Below are positions 36,154 to 47,399 of a stretch of DNA of 64,000 nucleotides, in pieces; position 1 is the stretch's first letter; each line of letters opens with the position of its first letter. The notes below the pieces were generated by a model, which worked only from the letters and a program-made list of their open reading frames with translations, made no database searches and was not told the origin of the DNA. Origin of the DNA: Halictus rubicundus (lineage: Eukaryota > Arthropoda > Insecta > Hymenoptera > Halictidae). The stretch spans positions 5,926,501 through 5,990,500 of the forward strand of contig NC_135165.1 in assembly GCF_050948215.1 (NCBI RefSeq), read 5' to 3'. The position numbers and the translations under genes are program-made.

Positions 36154-37560
36154 AATAATACGAGGTAAAAGTGCTGCTTGAAATTTCAGAATTTATTACA
36201 TTGAATCCACTACAACTCTTTTCGTTCAGAGTTCATCGAAATGACGACGCAAAGTTCTATACAAGTTATGAAAGGTCGTTGTAAAAGCTTCGATCTAAGA
36301 AATCTGTGACGAAGAAGAGAATGGATAATTGTTCGGGTAAATTTGTGAATTGCAATTATAAAAAGAGTAAGGGCCAAGAGTTTAAGAGCATACTCCATTT
36401 GTTTTGAAATGAGCGAGTGTTACCGCTCGGATTGCATACGCTGTTTAAGTAACGGGGTCGTAAAGTTGCCGTTACGACTTACACCGTGCGTGTACACGTG
36501 TAAACGCGTGCGTTTATTGTCCTGCTGGGCGCTGTTGCGGGCTACGCAACAAGACATCGGTTTATGGTAGTCGAGGGATGCTTTCTGCGACTATTCGGCC
36601 AGAGTTGTTTTCTCCAGCAAGATGGAAAAGATAGAGACAGATTACGCTCGCGCGTCGATGGTAGTAGAGGACGAGCATTGATTAATTGCTGGAGGTGATC
36701 GAGCGGAAACATGAAAATGCTGGCCGTCCCGATCATTATTTTTACAAGCAACGGGGTTCGAGCACGCCACCCTTCTAGGGGCCACTCGAGATTTTTTAAT
36801 GAACTCGTCCGAGGAACGATTTATACACGATGCTTCAGGTGTCGCGGCCCGGGTTATCCTGATAATGCTCCGAATCCTCTCTAATTGACCGTCGGACGGT
36901 TTAATAGCGACGGGGATCTTATTATAACGGGGATGATTTTCGACAAAAGTCCCGATTCCGGTGAACTCCCCCGGACCGATTGCGATCGGAAATCTTTTCT
37001 ACAGTTTATTTATATCCCGGCAACCTCCACAATCTCAACCCCTCGACGCATTCAAAGAGCACTCGTCCGGGACTCCTCCCCTTGTTAGCGAAAGAGTTCC
37101 GACGCTCTTCATGATCGTTGCCGAGATTCACCGTCCCTTCGACGATTCCTTCCTGTTCTCGTTACAGAGACAAATTAATCCTAGGACGGTAGTTAAAATA
37201 AGTCGACCGGAAGCAGAGGAAAAGAACGGTCCCCGCGTTTCTATCAATTAACCGGCCCCATTCAGTACGAGGCCGCCGGGATCGAGATCGTCGTACGCTG
37301 GATCCAATTCTTTCAGGAAATCAAATTTCTACGAGCCCTGCCAAGCCTGTCTAATGTTCGCGATATTGCACAAAGAACACAGTGTTAATGATCTATCGCA
37401 TTCAAACCTCAAAGTTGCAAATCGTTTCTCTTGTCTTCATCTATTGTTTCTCAATTGATAGGTTAGACACGAAAGAAAATTGTATTGTAATTGTGAGAAA
37501 GTTATTGTATACGTAGATCCATGTGGAGTTCCTCTCAACAAATTACTAACCAACGACTAT
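36154..37560. other. Gene-free stretch
   Basis: No gene recognised. Positions 36540-37260 are GC-richer, with alternate-frame ORFs lacking domains. Confidence 0.4.
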
Positions 37561-37778
37561 TTAGCACTAAACCTACCAATCACAAAACATATAAAAGTGA
37601 AACGTCTTATACATAGAATGGAGAGGATTGAATTTACTTAAACTTTGTACGATTTTCATTATAATATGTGCTTAAATAAAGAAGTCAATTCAGTAATTTC
37701 CTATAAAAACACTTTTATAATTTCAATTATTGTGAAATAGAAAACTGGTCATTTTGACCGTGGTAGGTTTAGTGTTAA
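37561..37778. mobile_element. TTAA MITE, family 1 (long form)
   Basis: A 218-bp copy with the clearest ends. The left end TTAGCACTAAACCTACC and the right end GGTAGGTTTAGTGTTAA are inverted repeats with one mismatch in 17. The interior carries the self-complementary GGTCATTTTGACC beside the right end and AGGATTGAATTTACTT. TTAA is intact on the right only. This copy links the family 1 MITEs to the tandem array at 27985-28789. Confidence 0.85.
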
Positions 37779-38023
37779 TGGATTTTAAACGTTTATGATT
37801 CACAGTTGAGTATTTCTCTAAGAATTATTCAACAGCAATGGCAATTTTAGATATGCACTAACGACAAACCCTCAGGACCGTAATTATTACCAATTATTAC
37901 TTTTACGATTATTTTTTCATGAAGATTTTTAAGTTTGCTTTAATATGGAATAAATCTTCGTACGTTCCATTGGTTTTGAGACGCCTAAACAATTTATGGG
38001 GTGTTGTATCGTTTCATAGTGAA

Positions 38024-38800
38024 GTGCAGTCACCTAAGCGAAGAGGAAGCTATCCTGGAATGCAAGAAATGAATTATAGATGCAAGAAGATAATTAAACG
38101 GTCCAGAAATTGATTTCCAGAAGCTTGAAGAATCTCCGAAGTGTCCCATAAATGAGATGAAAAATATAGTAATCTAAAGGGAAGGGCAGCTATTTTGGAA
38201 CGCGAGAGGCGCAAGAAAAGAGTTTAACGCTCCACAAATTGATTTCGAGAATCTTTAATAATTCACGAAGTGTCCTATGAATGGGTTGAAAAGCATAATA
38301 ATTGAATGGGAAGTGCAGTTATCTTGGACCGCGAGAAGCGCAAGAAAAGAGTTTCATGTTCCACAAATTGATTTCGAGAATCTTTAATAATTCACGAAGT
38401 GTCCTATGAATGGGTTGAAAAGCATAATAATTGAATGGGAAGTGCAGCTATCTTGGACCGCGAGAAGCGCAAGAAAAGAGTTTCATGTTCCACAAATTGA
38501 TTTCGAGAAGCTTGAAGAATCCACGAAGTGACCTATGAATGGATTGAAAAGTATATTAGTCTAATGGGAAGTGCAGCTATTTTGGACCGCGAGAAGCGCA
38601 AGAAAAGAGTTTAACGTTCCACAAATTGATTTCGAGAATCTTTAATAATCCACGAAGTGTCCTATGAATGGGTTGAAAAGTATATTAGTCTAATGGGAAG
38701 TGCAGCTATTTTGGACCGCGAGAAGCGCAAGAAGAGAATTGAACATTCCCGAAATTGGTTTCGGGAGATATGAAAAATCCATGGGGTGTCCCACGAATTT
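38024..38800. repeat. 129-bp tandem array, about six units
   Basis: The phrase GTGCAG followed by TATNTTGGA occurs at 38313, 38442, 38571 and 38700 at exactly 129-bp spacing. A related unit is at 38184 (129 bp earlier), and a first, divergent and longer unit is at about 38024. The central units are nearly identical; the outer ones are diverged, as expected for unequal exchange. Although 129 is a multiple of 3, the frame beginning ATGGGAAGTGCAGC meets TAA within the same unit, so the array is non-coding. Confidence 0.9.
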
Positions 38801-39565
38801 ATGGCGAAACGGTTACCTTGAACCGCAGGGAAATAATTAACCAGCCCCGAAACCATAATCGTTAAAGAAAATAAAGAGTTGCTAGGGTTTCGGCCGGTCG
38901 ATGGTTGACTCTCGCGTTGATTGGCCAATTAAAGTTGAGCTTGCCGGAACGGGAAACACCGGCGGACGCAACCCCCGCAGTTTTCCTCCCTTTCTCGGTC
39001 TTCTGCTCGGCGGAGATTTCATTCAGCGGCTTCCTTTTTGAAGCCAGACACCCCGCGGCGTTCTGTTTCGTGTTTCCCGTATCGGTCGGGGCCCGAGAGG
39101 CGGTTGTTGTCGGGATACATAACAATGAAAACGTGAAACGTAGGACGACGCGTCGAATTGTCCGCGTACACCGGAAATGTAGACCAGGCCCTCGAAACCG
39201 GCCGAGGGGACGCGGTTATCTCGCCACGTGGCGCGCGGACTCCTCGGCTGCTGCGAACGATAAAAATTACACGTGTCGCTTGTTTTTCTATAAACGTGCC
39301 CATTGACGCGTGTCCCGACCGCTGGCAGGTATCCCCTCACCTCTACAAACCCTGTCAACGACTTTGACAGCGAGAGCGACGCGCGACGTGGTATTTCGAT
39401 ACAAGATAAAACGTCCTCCTACCGGCGCAGAATCGTCAAAACAGTTGTCACGGGTAGTTAATTCAATATTCGAAGCACAATGCACTACAATTTTTTGTTT
39501 ATATCGATTCAGTTTTTAACGCAGCTACGTGGCTTCGAAATGGCCCACACGGGAATTGCAGATAC
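38801..39565. other. Gene-free GC-rich stretch
   Basis: No gene recognised. Several overlapping frames on both strands carry no domain. Confidence 0.4.
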
Positions 39566-39719
39566 CAGTAATTTCTCTATATATGTCACCAAGGCCTGGA
39601 TGATAAACGTCGCGGAACTATCCCCACTACCGCGGGATATACCCCGTTAGGGTACGTCTCCTGGACGATACATGACGCTGGCAAGACCCGTGTTGTTGAC
39701 ATATATCGAGAATTCACTG
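39566..39719. mobile_element. 154-bp hairpin MITE (ATATATGTCA ends)
   Basis: The left end is CAGTAATTTCTCTATATATG followed by TCACC. The right end, complemented, is CAGTGAATTCTCGATATATG followed by TCAAC. About 22 of the first 25 bases agree. The inner arms stay partly complementary (CCTGGATGATAAACGTC against GCGTCATGTATCGTCCAGG). The centre is GC-rich (CCGCGGGATATACCCCG). No open frame. One copy is seen in the window. Confidence 0.65.
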
Positions 39720-41857
39720 TGTCTAGAATTATTATTTGCATTGCTACAGCACGGTCAGCGAAATGCGTGTAAACGCGTTTAAAAACTAAGTATTTGGGCA
39801 CAAAAGGGCGTAAATTCTAACTGGATAAATACAATAACTACTGAGGACTACAAGTATTGGTGGTAAGCAATGGCCTTCTGCAAATCAAACCGCAATATCA
39901 ACCCCTAAACCTAGCTTATCCCTTAGAAAGGTGTTACTGTGCATTTGGTAGGACTGTCATGGTATAATTCACTTTGAAATTATTTCTTGCAAATACAGAA
40001 AATCAGTATGGGGAGAATTTGCAGAGGGACGTGCGAGGATTTTAGGAACGTCAGTCAGCGGGAACCGACTTCCTTGTAATTTTTCATTTCTCCCGATTGA
40101 TTCGAAAGGCATTCGTGGCGGCGGCGCGGCGCGCCCCGGCTCGAAATGCAAAATTTCCGCGCGTCCCGATCGCGATCCAATTCAGGCTGAAGCCCGCCTC
40201 TCGTTCAAATTAAAAGCCCCATTCGGGAAAATTGCGATATCGGTTATCAATTCGAAATGTTTGACGGATTTCACCGGGTCCGACCAATTCCGGCGTTCAC
40301 TTTATCGAATACTTCCATCCGTCTGGCGCGGGGAGGGGTGCGAGTGCGGAGGTGGATGCGCGGGAACCGGAACGCGGGTAATATACCGCTATCATCGGTC
40401 TCGGAGCCGAGAAAACAAATGCCGCGGAGGCGCAGCCGAGGAACAGACAACCGGTGTATCCTCGAAGACGTGGGGGTAAGGGTAAAGGGCGTACGGGGTG
40501 AGGGCGAAGACTGGGAAAATTTATTTGGACCATCCAATTGTATTTTCCTAAGTGGAGGCTCGTGCACCGTCGATAGCTCATCCAGACGAGGATCCTCTTA
40601 TCTCGGTTAACCGAGTGATGGATGTCGATCTCCTTCCAATTCCTACGGTATATATCGGCCCTTTACTTTCCTCGTGGTGGGACGGGAGAAACGCGGGCTC
40701 GGTGGAATAGCGCGGGCCCGAGCACAGCGCACAAATAAATCTACCGTGGTCGATCCCATGAAGTCCTTCCCCAACAAGATTCCTCTCGGTCCCGGTTCGA
40801 CATCCGCGGGGAAAAAGCCGGGGCGGAATACATGCAAACGGTGAAAGCGAATGGAAAAGTATCCTTCTGGACTTCTAGCGGGCCACTCGCGATAAAAGGT
40901 TTCCTTCTATTGTACTTTTGTGTAATTCCGGCCCGTGTATCCGCGGCTTCTACTTCGACCGGTTTTCTATCCGCCTTGCTATCTCGCTCGAAAGAAGATT
41001 TACATCCCGAACGTTCTTATTTAAATAGGGGCCCCCGGGAGAAAAAGGGGCAGCCCGCGGAAAAGAGTTGGCTACCGGCGCGCACCCGGTGCCGGCCATG
41101 TTTTGTTTAAAATATTCAACGATATTATGCAACCCGTCGATCGGGTTTGCTCAAGCCGACGCGCGCACCGCCAACATTCGGACGTTAACGAATTGTCGTT
41201 AAGTATCCGGTTACCTCGCTCCTGTCTCGCAACTCTCGTCCCTCAACGATTTCAATGCACTTTACAATCTTCCGGTTTCTTTACGTTTCATCGCGAGCCC
41301 CGATGCAAATGCGCCTTTATGAATTTTTATTATTTTTTTCAATTAATTCGCCGGCGGTCTTGAACCGAGGGGAACGTAGTTCCTTTGCACCGCGCTAAAT
41401 GATTCACGGCAATTGCAGCTGATTTCCACGGACGGAAAATGCTGCCTCGAATAGGGAATAGCTCGTTTCTACTTGAATCGTGACTGTAACTTTAGCAATA
41501 AAATATTTCGCTCCGTGTAGAAGGTTCTTAAACTATTTCTCGACGCAATTTCGTTTAAGGCTTTTATCGTATGGTAGCACCAACGTTTCTATCTCTTCAT
41601 TGAAAAACTAGGTAAATATTTGTTATTTAATACTACTAACAAGTCCTCAGTTGCTCGCATTTTGTTTTTAGGAGACTAGTAAGAAATCAATATACTGGAA
41701 CTCTATTTATCTGAGTTGTTCGGGGGTCACGATGTATCGCATAACTGGATCGTTCGGATAATAGGGGCTCACTAATTCTACCCTTCACTATCGTTTCCCC
41801 GTTCGTATAATACGACCCGATGTTCATATATCTGGGGCCTACTCGCCTACTCGAATA
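39720..41857. other. Gene-free stretch left of the mariner
   Basis: Positions 40100-41200 are GC-rich with domainless overlapping frames, then AT-rich up to the mariner. No repeat recognised. Confidence 0.4.
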
Positions 41858-41859
41858 TA

Positions 41860-41886
41860 TTAGGTTGGCAAGAAAGTAATTTCGGT
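41860..41886 (+). repeat. Mariner left terminal inverted repeat
   Basis: A 27-bp transposase-binding end, perfectly complementary to 43121-43147. Confidence 0.95.
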
Positions 41887-42043
41887 TTTCACTAATAGAT
41901 TGCTTTATGTTTTGTTTCGTTGACTTCTGTTAACGTTGCATTTGTTTTCTTTCTGACATTTCATAACTGCATCTTTTAGGTTACTTTTGAAGCAAATTAC
42001 ACGTAATTTTGATTAAAATTGTTGGTTCTGTGTCAATTTGAAC

Positions 42044-43073
42044 ATGGAGTGCAAAAACGAACATTATAGGCACATATTGCTTTTTTTATTTCCGTAGAGG
42101 TAAAAAAGCTGCCGGGGCTCACAAAGATATATGTGAAGTTTATGGTGTGGATTGCTTAACAGAACGCACGTGCCAGAATTGGTTTAAAAAATTCCGTTCT
42201 GGAAATTTCTCACTTAAAGGCGACCAACGTTCTGGTCGACCATCTGAAGTTGATGATGACCAAATGAAAGCCATTATTGAATGGGATCGTCATATAACTG
42301 TCCGAGAGATTGCAGACAGGTTAAATGTCTCGCATACAACTATAGAATATCGTTTAAAAAGTCTCGGAATCGTTAAGAAGCTCGATATTTGGGTTCCACC
42401 AGAATTGAAAAAAATTCACTTAACGCAACGCATCAACATATGCGATATGCATCTCAAACGAAATGAAATCGACCCTTTTCTGAAGCGAATCGTCACTGGT
42501 GATGAGAAATGGGTTGTTTGCAATAACACAACTCGAAAACGATCATGGTCCAAGCGTGACGAATCAGCCCAAACCACGCCGAAAGGTGAATTGCACCAAA
42601 AGAAGATCATGTTGTCAGTTTGGTGGGATTACAAAGGTATTGTGTATTTTGAGCTTCTCCCAAAGAACCAACCCATTAATTCAGATGCTTATTGTCGACA
42701 ACTAACAAAACTGGACATAGCAATCAAAGAAAAACGGCCAGAATTGGCAAATCGCAAAGGAATCGTGTTCCACCATGATAACGCTAGGCCACACACATCT
42801 TTGGTAACACGTGAAAAGTTATTGGAGCTTGATTGGGAAGTGATGTCACATCCACCATATAGCCCTGACATTGCACCATCAGATTATCATTTATTCCGAA
42901 GTTTACAAAACTCTTCGAATGGTAAAACTTTCACTAATGATGATGGTCTGAAATCGCACTTGGATCAGTTTTTCAACGAAAAGGATCAGAAGTTTTAAGA
43001 GCACGGAATTATGAAGCTACCAGAAAGATGGCAAAAGATCATAGAACACGATGGAAAATATTTTATTGATTAA
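42044..43073 (+). pseudogene. Mariner transposase with one frameshift and one stop
   Basis: A DD34D transposase whose cut-and-paste activity would move this element. The likely start is ATG at 42044 (MECKNEHYRHILL). After 13 codons the frame is lost at a T7 run (42081-42087), one T longer than the continuing frame requires. The frame resumes as FYFRRGKKAAGAHKDICEVYG, then the open segment to 42995. Visible parts are the helix-turn-helix WFKKFRSGNFSL, the GRPS linker, a second helix-turn-helix TVREIADRLNVSHTTI, the WVPPEL motif, and catalytic Asp in TGDEKW, HHDNARPHT and PSDYHLF, with 34 residues between the last two. TAA at 42996-42998 then replaces the usual Tyr codon. In-frame sequence with KLPERWQKI continues to the natural stop at 43071. 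Equivalent length is about 342 residues. Confidence 0.92.
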
Positions 43074-43120
43074 AGTGCATTGCTTTGATAAAAAAATTGG
43101 ATTTTATTTTACCTAAAAAT

Positions 43121-43147
43121 ACCGAAATTACTTTCTTGCCAACCTAA
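43121..43147 (-). repeat. Mariner right terminal inverted repeat
   Basis: A 27-bp end, the exact reverse complement of the left end, followed directly by the TA duplication. Confidence 0.95.
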
Positions 43148-43149
43148 TA

Positions 43150-44121
43150 GTTTGCATGAGCGTTGTATGCCGGGATCAGTCAGTTCGTATTTCAACGATT
43201 CCGGTTTAGATAAATAAAGCTATACTGTAATCGCGACTTCCCGGATCAGAAAATATTAGAGCATTGTTTACGATCATCTCAAAATCGTATAATCTCGGAA
43301 CTCGGCCGCGCGGAAGGAAGTTGTGGAACTTCACGACGCCCGGCTTCATCGTCGCGGTACTTCAGCCGTTGTTTATTGAATCACGACGGTAAACGATCTC
43401 GAAACGTCCGACCGTCGGAAGGCAGGAGAGATTTCAATATCCCAACGGTCGAGTTATTATTTCTTATTTTCCCGGCGATCCGTTCGACCACCCCCGTTCA
43501 TGGAGCAGCAGAGATTGAAGTCTCGATACGCGATTAGCAAACCCTTGCGCAAGGGTTCTCGGTCTCCAGAACAACCGATCAATCGAGTCTCGGGAGACCG
43601 CCGCCCCTTATTACGATCCGATTCACTGGCAACGCGTATTCTTCTCGGTTGTATTGCCGGTGACATTGCCGGGGGTTCGAGCAAAGGAGGAGTCAAAATT
43701 TTCCCGTCGCGATTCGACGCTTTGCTTTTTTTTTCATTCGCGTTTATCGCTCCCGAGGATTCCAGTGGGGGATGCCAGGGTAACGGGGTTGCGCCCCAAC
43801 GATGTTCGGGCCTCTAGGATAGAGACTGATCAACCGGATCTCGCGGGAATATTGACTGGGCTCCCAGTCACAAAGGGGATACCGACGCATCTGTTTCCAC
43901 CAAGGTCCCAGTGTGAAACTTGCTCCGAAACTCGCGTGTGTTTCCTCGTTCCTCCTCTACGTCACGGTTTCTACGCTCTTGGACCTCCACGATTTCTGTT
44001 TTCCTTCTGCTCGTCCAGAAAGACGGCGAGATGAATTTCATTCGCCAGCAGTTTTCCTCATATCCGCGTTCTAACAATATTATGGTAAATACTATACGTT
44101 TAATTCAGAAATTCCATTTAC
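43150..44121. other. Gene-free stretch
   Basis: GC-rich, with no gene or repeat recognised. The two forward frames at 43500-44034 are overlapping chance frames. Confidence 0.4.
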
Positions 44122-44240
44122 CGGATGTCCCAGAATTATATGTCTCAACCACTAATAGCGTGATTCTGCACCTCTGGATAGGTGGAGATCTGTTAAAAAA
44201 ATGGAACCGCAAAGTTGACCTTGAACCTCTTTTCAAGGTC
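44122..44240. mobile_element. Relic of the 9000-9131 MITE family
   Basis: AGCGTGATTCTGCACCTCTG, then GGTGGAGATCTGTT and GTTGACCTTG, match the interior of 9000-9131 in order. The left end is GGATGTCCCAGAATTATATG rather than GGGTGTATAAAAATTGTATG, so the end has diverged or the family uses GGTGTCCC-type ends. A loose CAGGGTGTCCCAAAATGG lies at 44371. No coding capacity. Confidence 0.55.
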
Positions 44241-44962
44241 AAACATTTTTTTTATTGCATACTATAGTACCGATCTCTTAAAAAAGATAATTCTCTTATA
44301 AAGAGAACACACACACTCTCTTATACTTCCTCTTATAAAGTTTTCTAAACTATTTTATTACGTATGTCTACAGGGTGTCCCAAAATGGTATAGACATGTT
44401 AGAAGTTGTTAGAAGTTCTGGGACTCATGGTGGGGATTGTGGTGGCTACATATCCCGAACAGATTAGGGAGTGGTAAAGTGGGAAAACGAATCGCGCGAT
44501 TGGTTATCTCTTTTGTTGCAAAACTTCGATTTTTGCTCGCACTTTCGGTCCCCGTTTCGTACAACGAGTGTGATGCCAGCACAGTCTTCGGGAAATTAAA
44601 GACGACACACATGCGCCATCATTTTTTTTTCCAGGGGCGTCGAGAGCAGAACCGTGCTCGTCGTTTGGGATGACCGTTCCGGAAAGCCACGAGTCCATTT
44701 CGCCGCGGAATCATGTTGGCCACCGGAAAGGATTCCCGCCGAAAGAGGCCATCGATGGCCCGATGTCATGCTCTATCGTTTTACGGCCATTCGGCCATTC
44801 GACGCTCCCGCGAACCGTTTCTACGCTCTCCAGCTGCTCGTTGGAATTTCAAAACGCTCCACTTCCACCTCGTTTCTTGGTAGTAACTTTTACCGATAGC
44901 GAACGAGCTGTTCGGCGCGGGTTGTAGGTGCTTCGAGTGACCAGGAGACTCTGCAAGCCAAA
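44241..44962. other. Gene-free stretch
   Basis: A small AT/CT-rich patch (CTCTTATAAAG repeated at 44290 and 44331), then GC-rich sequence. No gene recognised. Confidence 0.4.
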
Positions 44963-44965
44963 ATA

Positions 44966-45540
44966 CGAGGGTCAGCAGAAAAGTTAGTTTCACTCGCTTG
45001 GAACTTTTTGCGGATTAAAAATATCTCGATGACGCTTGGCCGAAGCAATGGTAGACACCTTTATTTTAAACTTGTGTCGATCGGTGCGTTGTTGCTGTGG
45101 CTTTTCGGTTTCTGGCAGAAATAAATAATTCATACCATTAGCAGAAATTAATACCATTTTTGTCTTGCCTAAAAACCCGCAGTCTGTCGATCACGAAACA
45201 CGACCTGTGCGCTGGAAGATGCGCCTAAATTAGACACCCGTGCTGTGATTCGTTTTCTATTGGAAAATTATTGCCCGCGAAATCCTCTATGCAGTCCAAA
45301 CTTTTCACCTTACGATTTTCATGCTTTCCACGATGGTGGATTTGGAAAAACTGCGACATCATTCAAACGAGAAAGTCCCAAGTTGGACAGAATTTTTGCA
45401 AGGAAAGAATAGAAATATTAATGCCACAATGCGATAAATGTCTGAACCGTTGGAGTCAAAAGTTTTTCTGGCGTTCGAAAGAACTGCAAGTCGCTGCGAC
45501 AGTCTTTCACGGAAGTTTCGTAGTAGGCGATCAGGTGTTG
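44966..45540 (+). mobile_element. Possible decayed mariner relic
   Basis: TA at 44964-44965 is followed by CGAGGGTCAGCAGAAAAGTT, which resembles the ends of some mariner elements. Downstream, one frame at 45290-45328 reads CSPNFSPYDFHAF, similar to the SPDLAPCDF motif around the third catalytic Asp. Later CDKCLNRWSQKFF (about 45430-45468) resembles the C-terminal WxKC region of such transposases. These pieces lie in different frames with stops between, and no matching right end was found. It could be chance similarity. Confidence 0.3.
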
Positions 45541-45660
45541 ATCATTGGCTGTCTATCTCCACGAACGAAGTGCCACTAAGTGCTGTCTAAAGGATTGTCA
45601 GTACCCTTGTCCTGCTGCGTGTTTCGACGGCTCGTTCCTGGGGGACGTAACGACGAGAGG

Positions 45661-45703
<43 letters not shown>

Positions 45704-47399
45704 AGAGAAAATAGAAGAAAACCGAGGGAAAATGAAAAGCGTGGGAGTATCAAGGCGAACGGTGAACGACGGAAAAGCATCGTCATCTAGAATAAGCGGA
45801 ACGCCGCGCCTTGCTGTGAAATTCAGAGAACGAGGAACTTGTGGCTGTCTGGTTTCAATTAATCAACTACTGCCGGGACTTAATATCGATTCCGGGTTAG
45901 GCGTCTTTCCAATTATATTTGCGGGCTCTGTATGCGCAGGTTTCTCGATGGGAAGCTCGACAATACCGAAACTAATTGGCGATGCTTTCGTTCGATTCGC
46001 TTAACCGATTTACCTTTTTCCCATCGTGAACGGCGCTCGTCGACGCAGGGTTTACAACACATAATTCCTCTTGCAGCGCGATGAATAATAAATTTATTCT
46101 GTATTATTTCATCCAAACGCTAATTGTATTATAATCTTATCTCGTGGTTTTATTTGCAACGCGTGCGCAACAAACACGACTCTCGAGGCCTCTTTAACAG
46201 CGAAATTCAATTCTGTTTCTGCCTTTCATTCGGGGAAATTGATAAATGGAAAAGAAAACATCAAATTTCCATAATGCAACGAACTCGTTTCCGTAAGCTA
46301 CGTCCATGATCAACCTACATGATCAACCGTCAGAAGAAAGTCAAAATCGTCGATCAAAATTGTCGCATTGGACAAATCGTAAAAAGAAAACAGGTGCATA
46401 ATTCTTTACATAAAATTTGATTTATACGAATATCATTAAACATCTTTCAGACATAATGTAGTCAGTAAGATGTCTATATAATACGCTTCCAGTAGGTAAA
46501 GCTTTAAGAGAAGTAACATAAACAAATAACACAACATAAAAATCGTGTAGGGTCTACGCTTCAAATTTTTTTATACGTTGATTGACACTTCACTTGTTCC
46601 ATTCCAAATAAATTTCCCTAATAAATGGGCTTATCGTCTAACTTACTCAATTACAAACATTGAAAGAATTTTTGCAAACGAATGTATACCATTTCATGGC
46701 AAATTGTTGCCAATTCCGCGAATAAGATGCGCACAATCAGCACAAGGGACAATCCGCGTCTAAGAGGAAGTAAATCAGAGAACCATAAGCTGATTAATAC
46801 TTTGTGCGAGTTTCTTTTCCGTGTCGCAGAAAGAGTGTTTAATTAATCGTTCCAGGGTTTGCCGAGGTCACATCCGATCTTCCGGTGCTTCCAAATTTAG
46901 ACGTCGACGAGAAAGAGGTGAACGAGGGCTCGCCGAGAAAAATGGAAAGAAAATATCGCGATGAAGGGTGCTCGGCCCTCGATCGATTACACCCCGTCGT
47001 TTACCTACACCCTTCGTCCCTGTCGCGCGCCTTTCCCCTTCCTCGGCCGCATTAATGAAAGTACCTTCGGTTATTGTACTCATCTCCTCGGCCGACCCCA
47101 TGAAACACTATAGATACCAACACGTAAACAGAATCGGGACGCGCACAGGTGCGCGCGTATGCTTGTGCAAACGTTCGCGTGCGCACACGCGCCCCGAGTG
47201 CGTGTGTTGGGTAGACACCTCCGAGCGAATCGATGAAGTTGCTGCGCGTGCGTGCCCACCACTATATCGTTTTCCACAACGATATCGTTTCCTATCGGCT
47301 TTAATGCAGACGCGTTTCTGCGAGGGGGATCAATTCGCGCGTAACCCTGCTCCAATCTCGATCGGACCGCGAGCGATCTACCCTTGCCGCGATCGAACG
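45541..47399. other. Gene-free stretch with a GA microsatellite
   Basis: Contains the (GA)n tract at 45663-45708. The rest is AT-rich to about 46860, then GC-rich. No gene recognised. Confidence 0.4.
45663..45708. repeat. (GA)n microsatellite
   Basis: A GA run with GG interruptions near its 3' end. Confidence 0.95.

Larger units (their letters stand above)
41860..43147 (+). mobile_element. Mariner transposon, mellifera-type, 1288 bp, ends intact
   Basis: A full-length element flanked by TA at 41858-41859 and 43148-43149. The terminal inverted repeats (41860-41886 and 43121-43147) are identical over 27 bp and begin TTAGGTTGGCAAGAAAGTAA. The length is normal for mariner (~1.3 kb). It encodes one plus-strand transposase that carries two lesions, described separately. 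Identical ends suggest a recent insertion or little decay. The transposase sequence (for example ICDMHLKRNEIDPFLKR) resembles the mellifera subfamily; that placement is from recognition, not a tree. Confidence 0.95.

Noticed and set aside
38024..38800. 129-bp array as a coding repeat (43 codons per unit)
   Set aside because: The promising frame meets TAA within each unit, and unit-to-unit changes are not biased to third positions as far as I can see.
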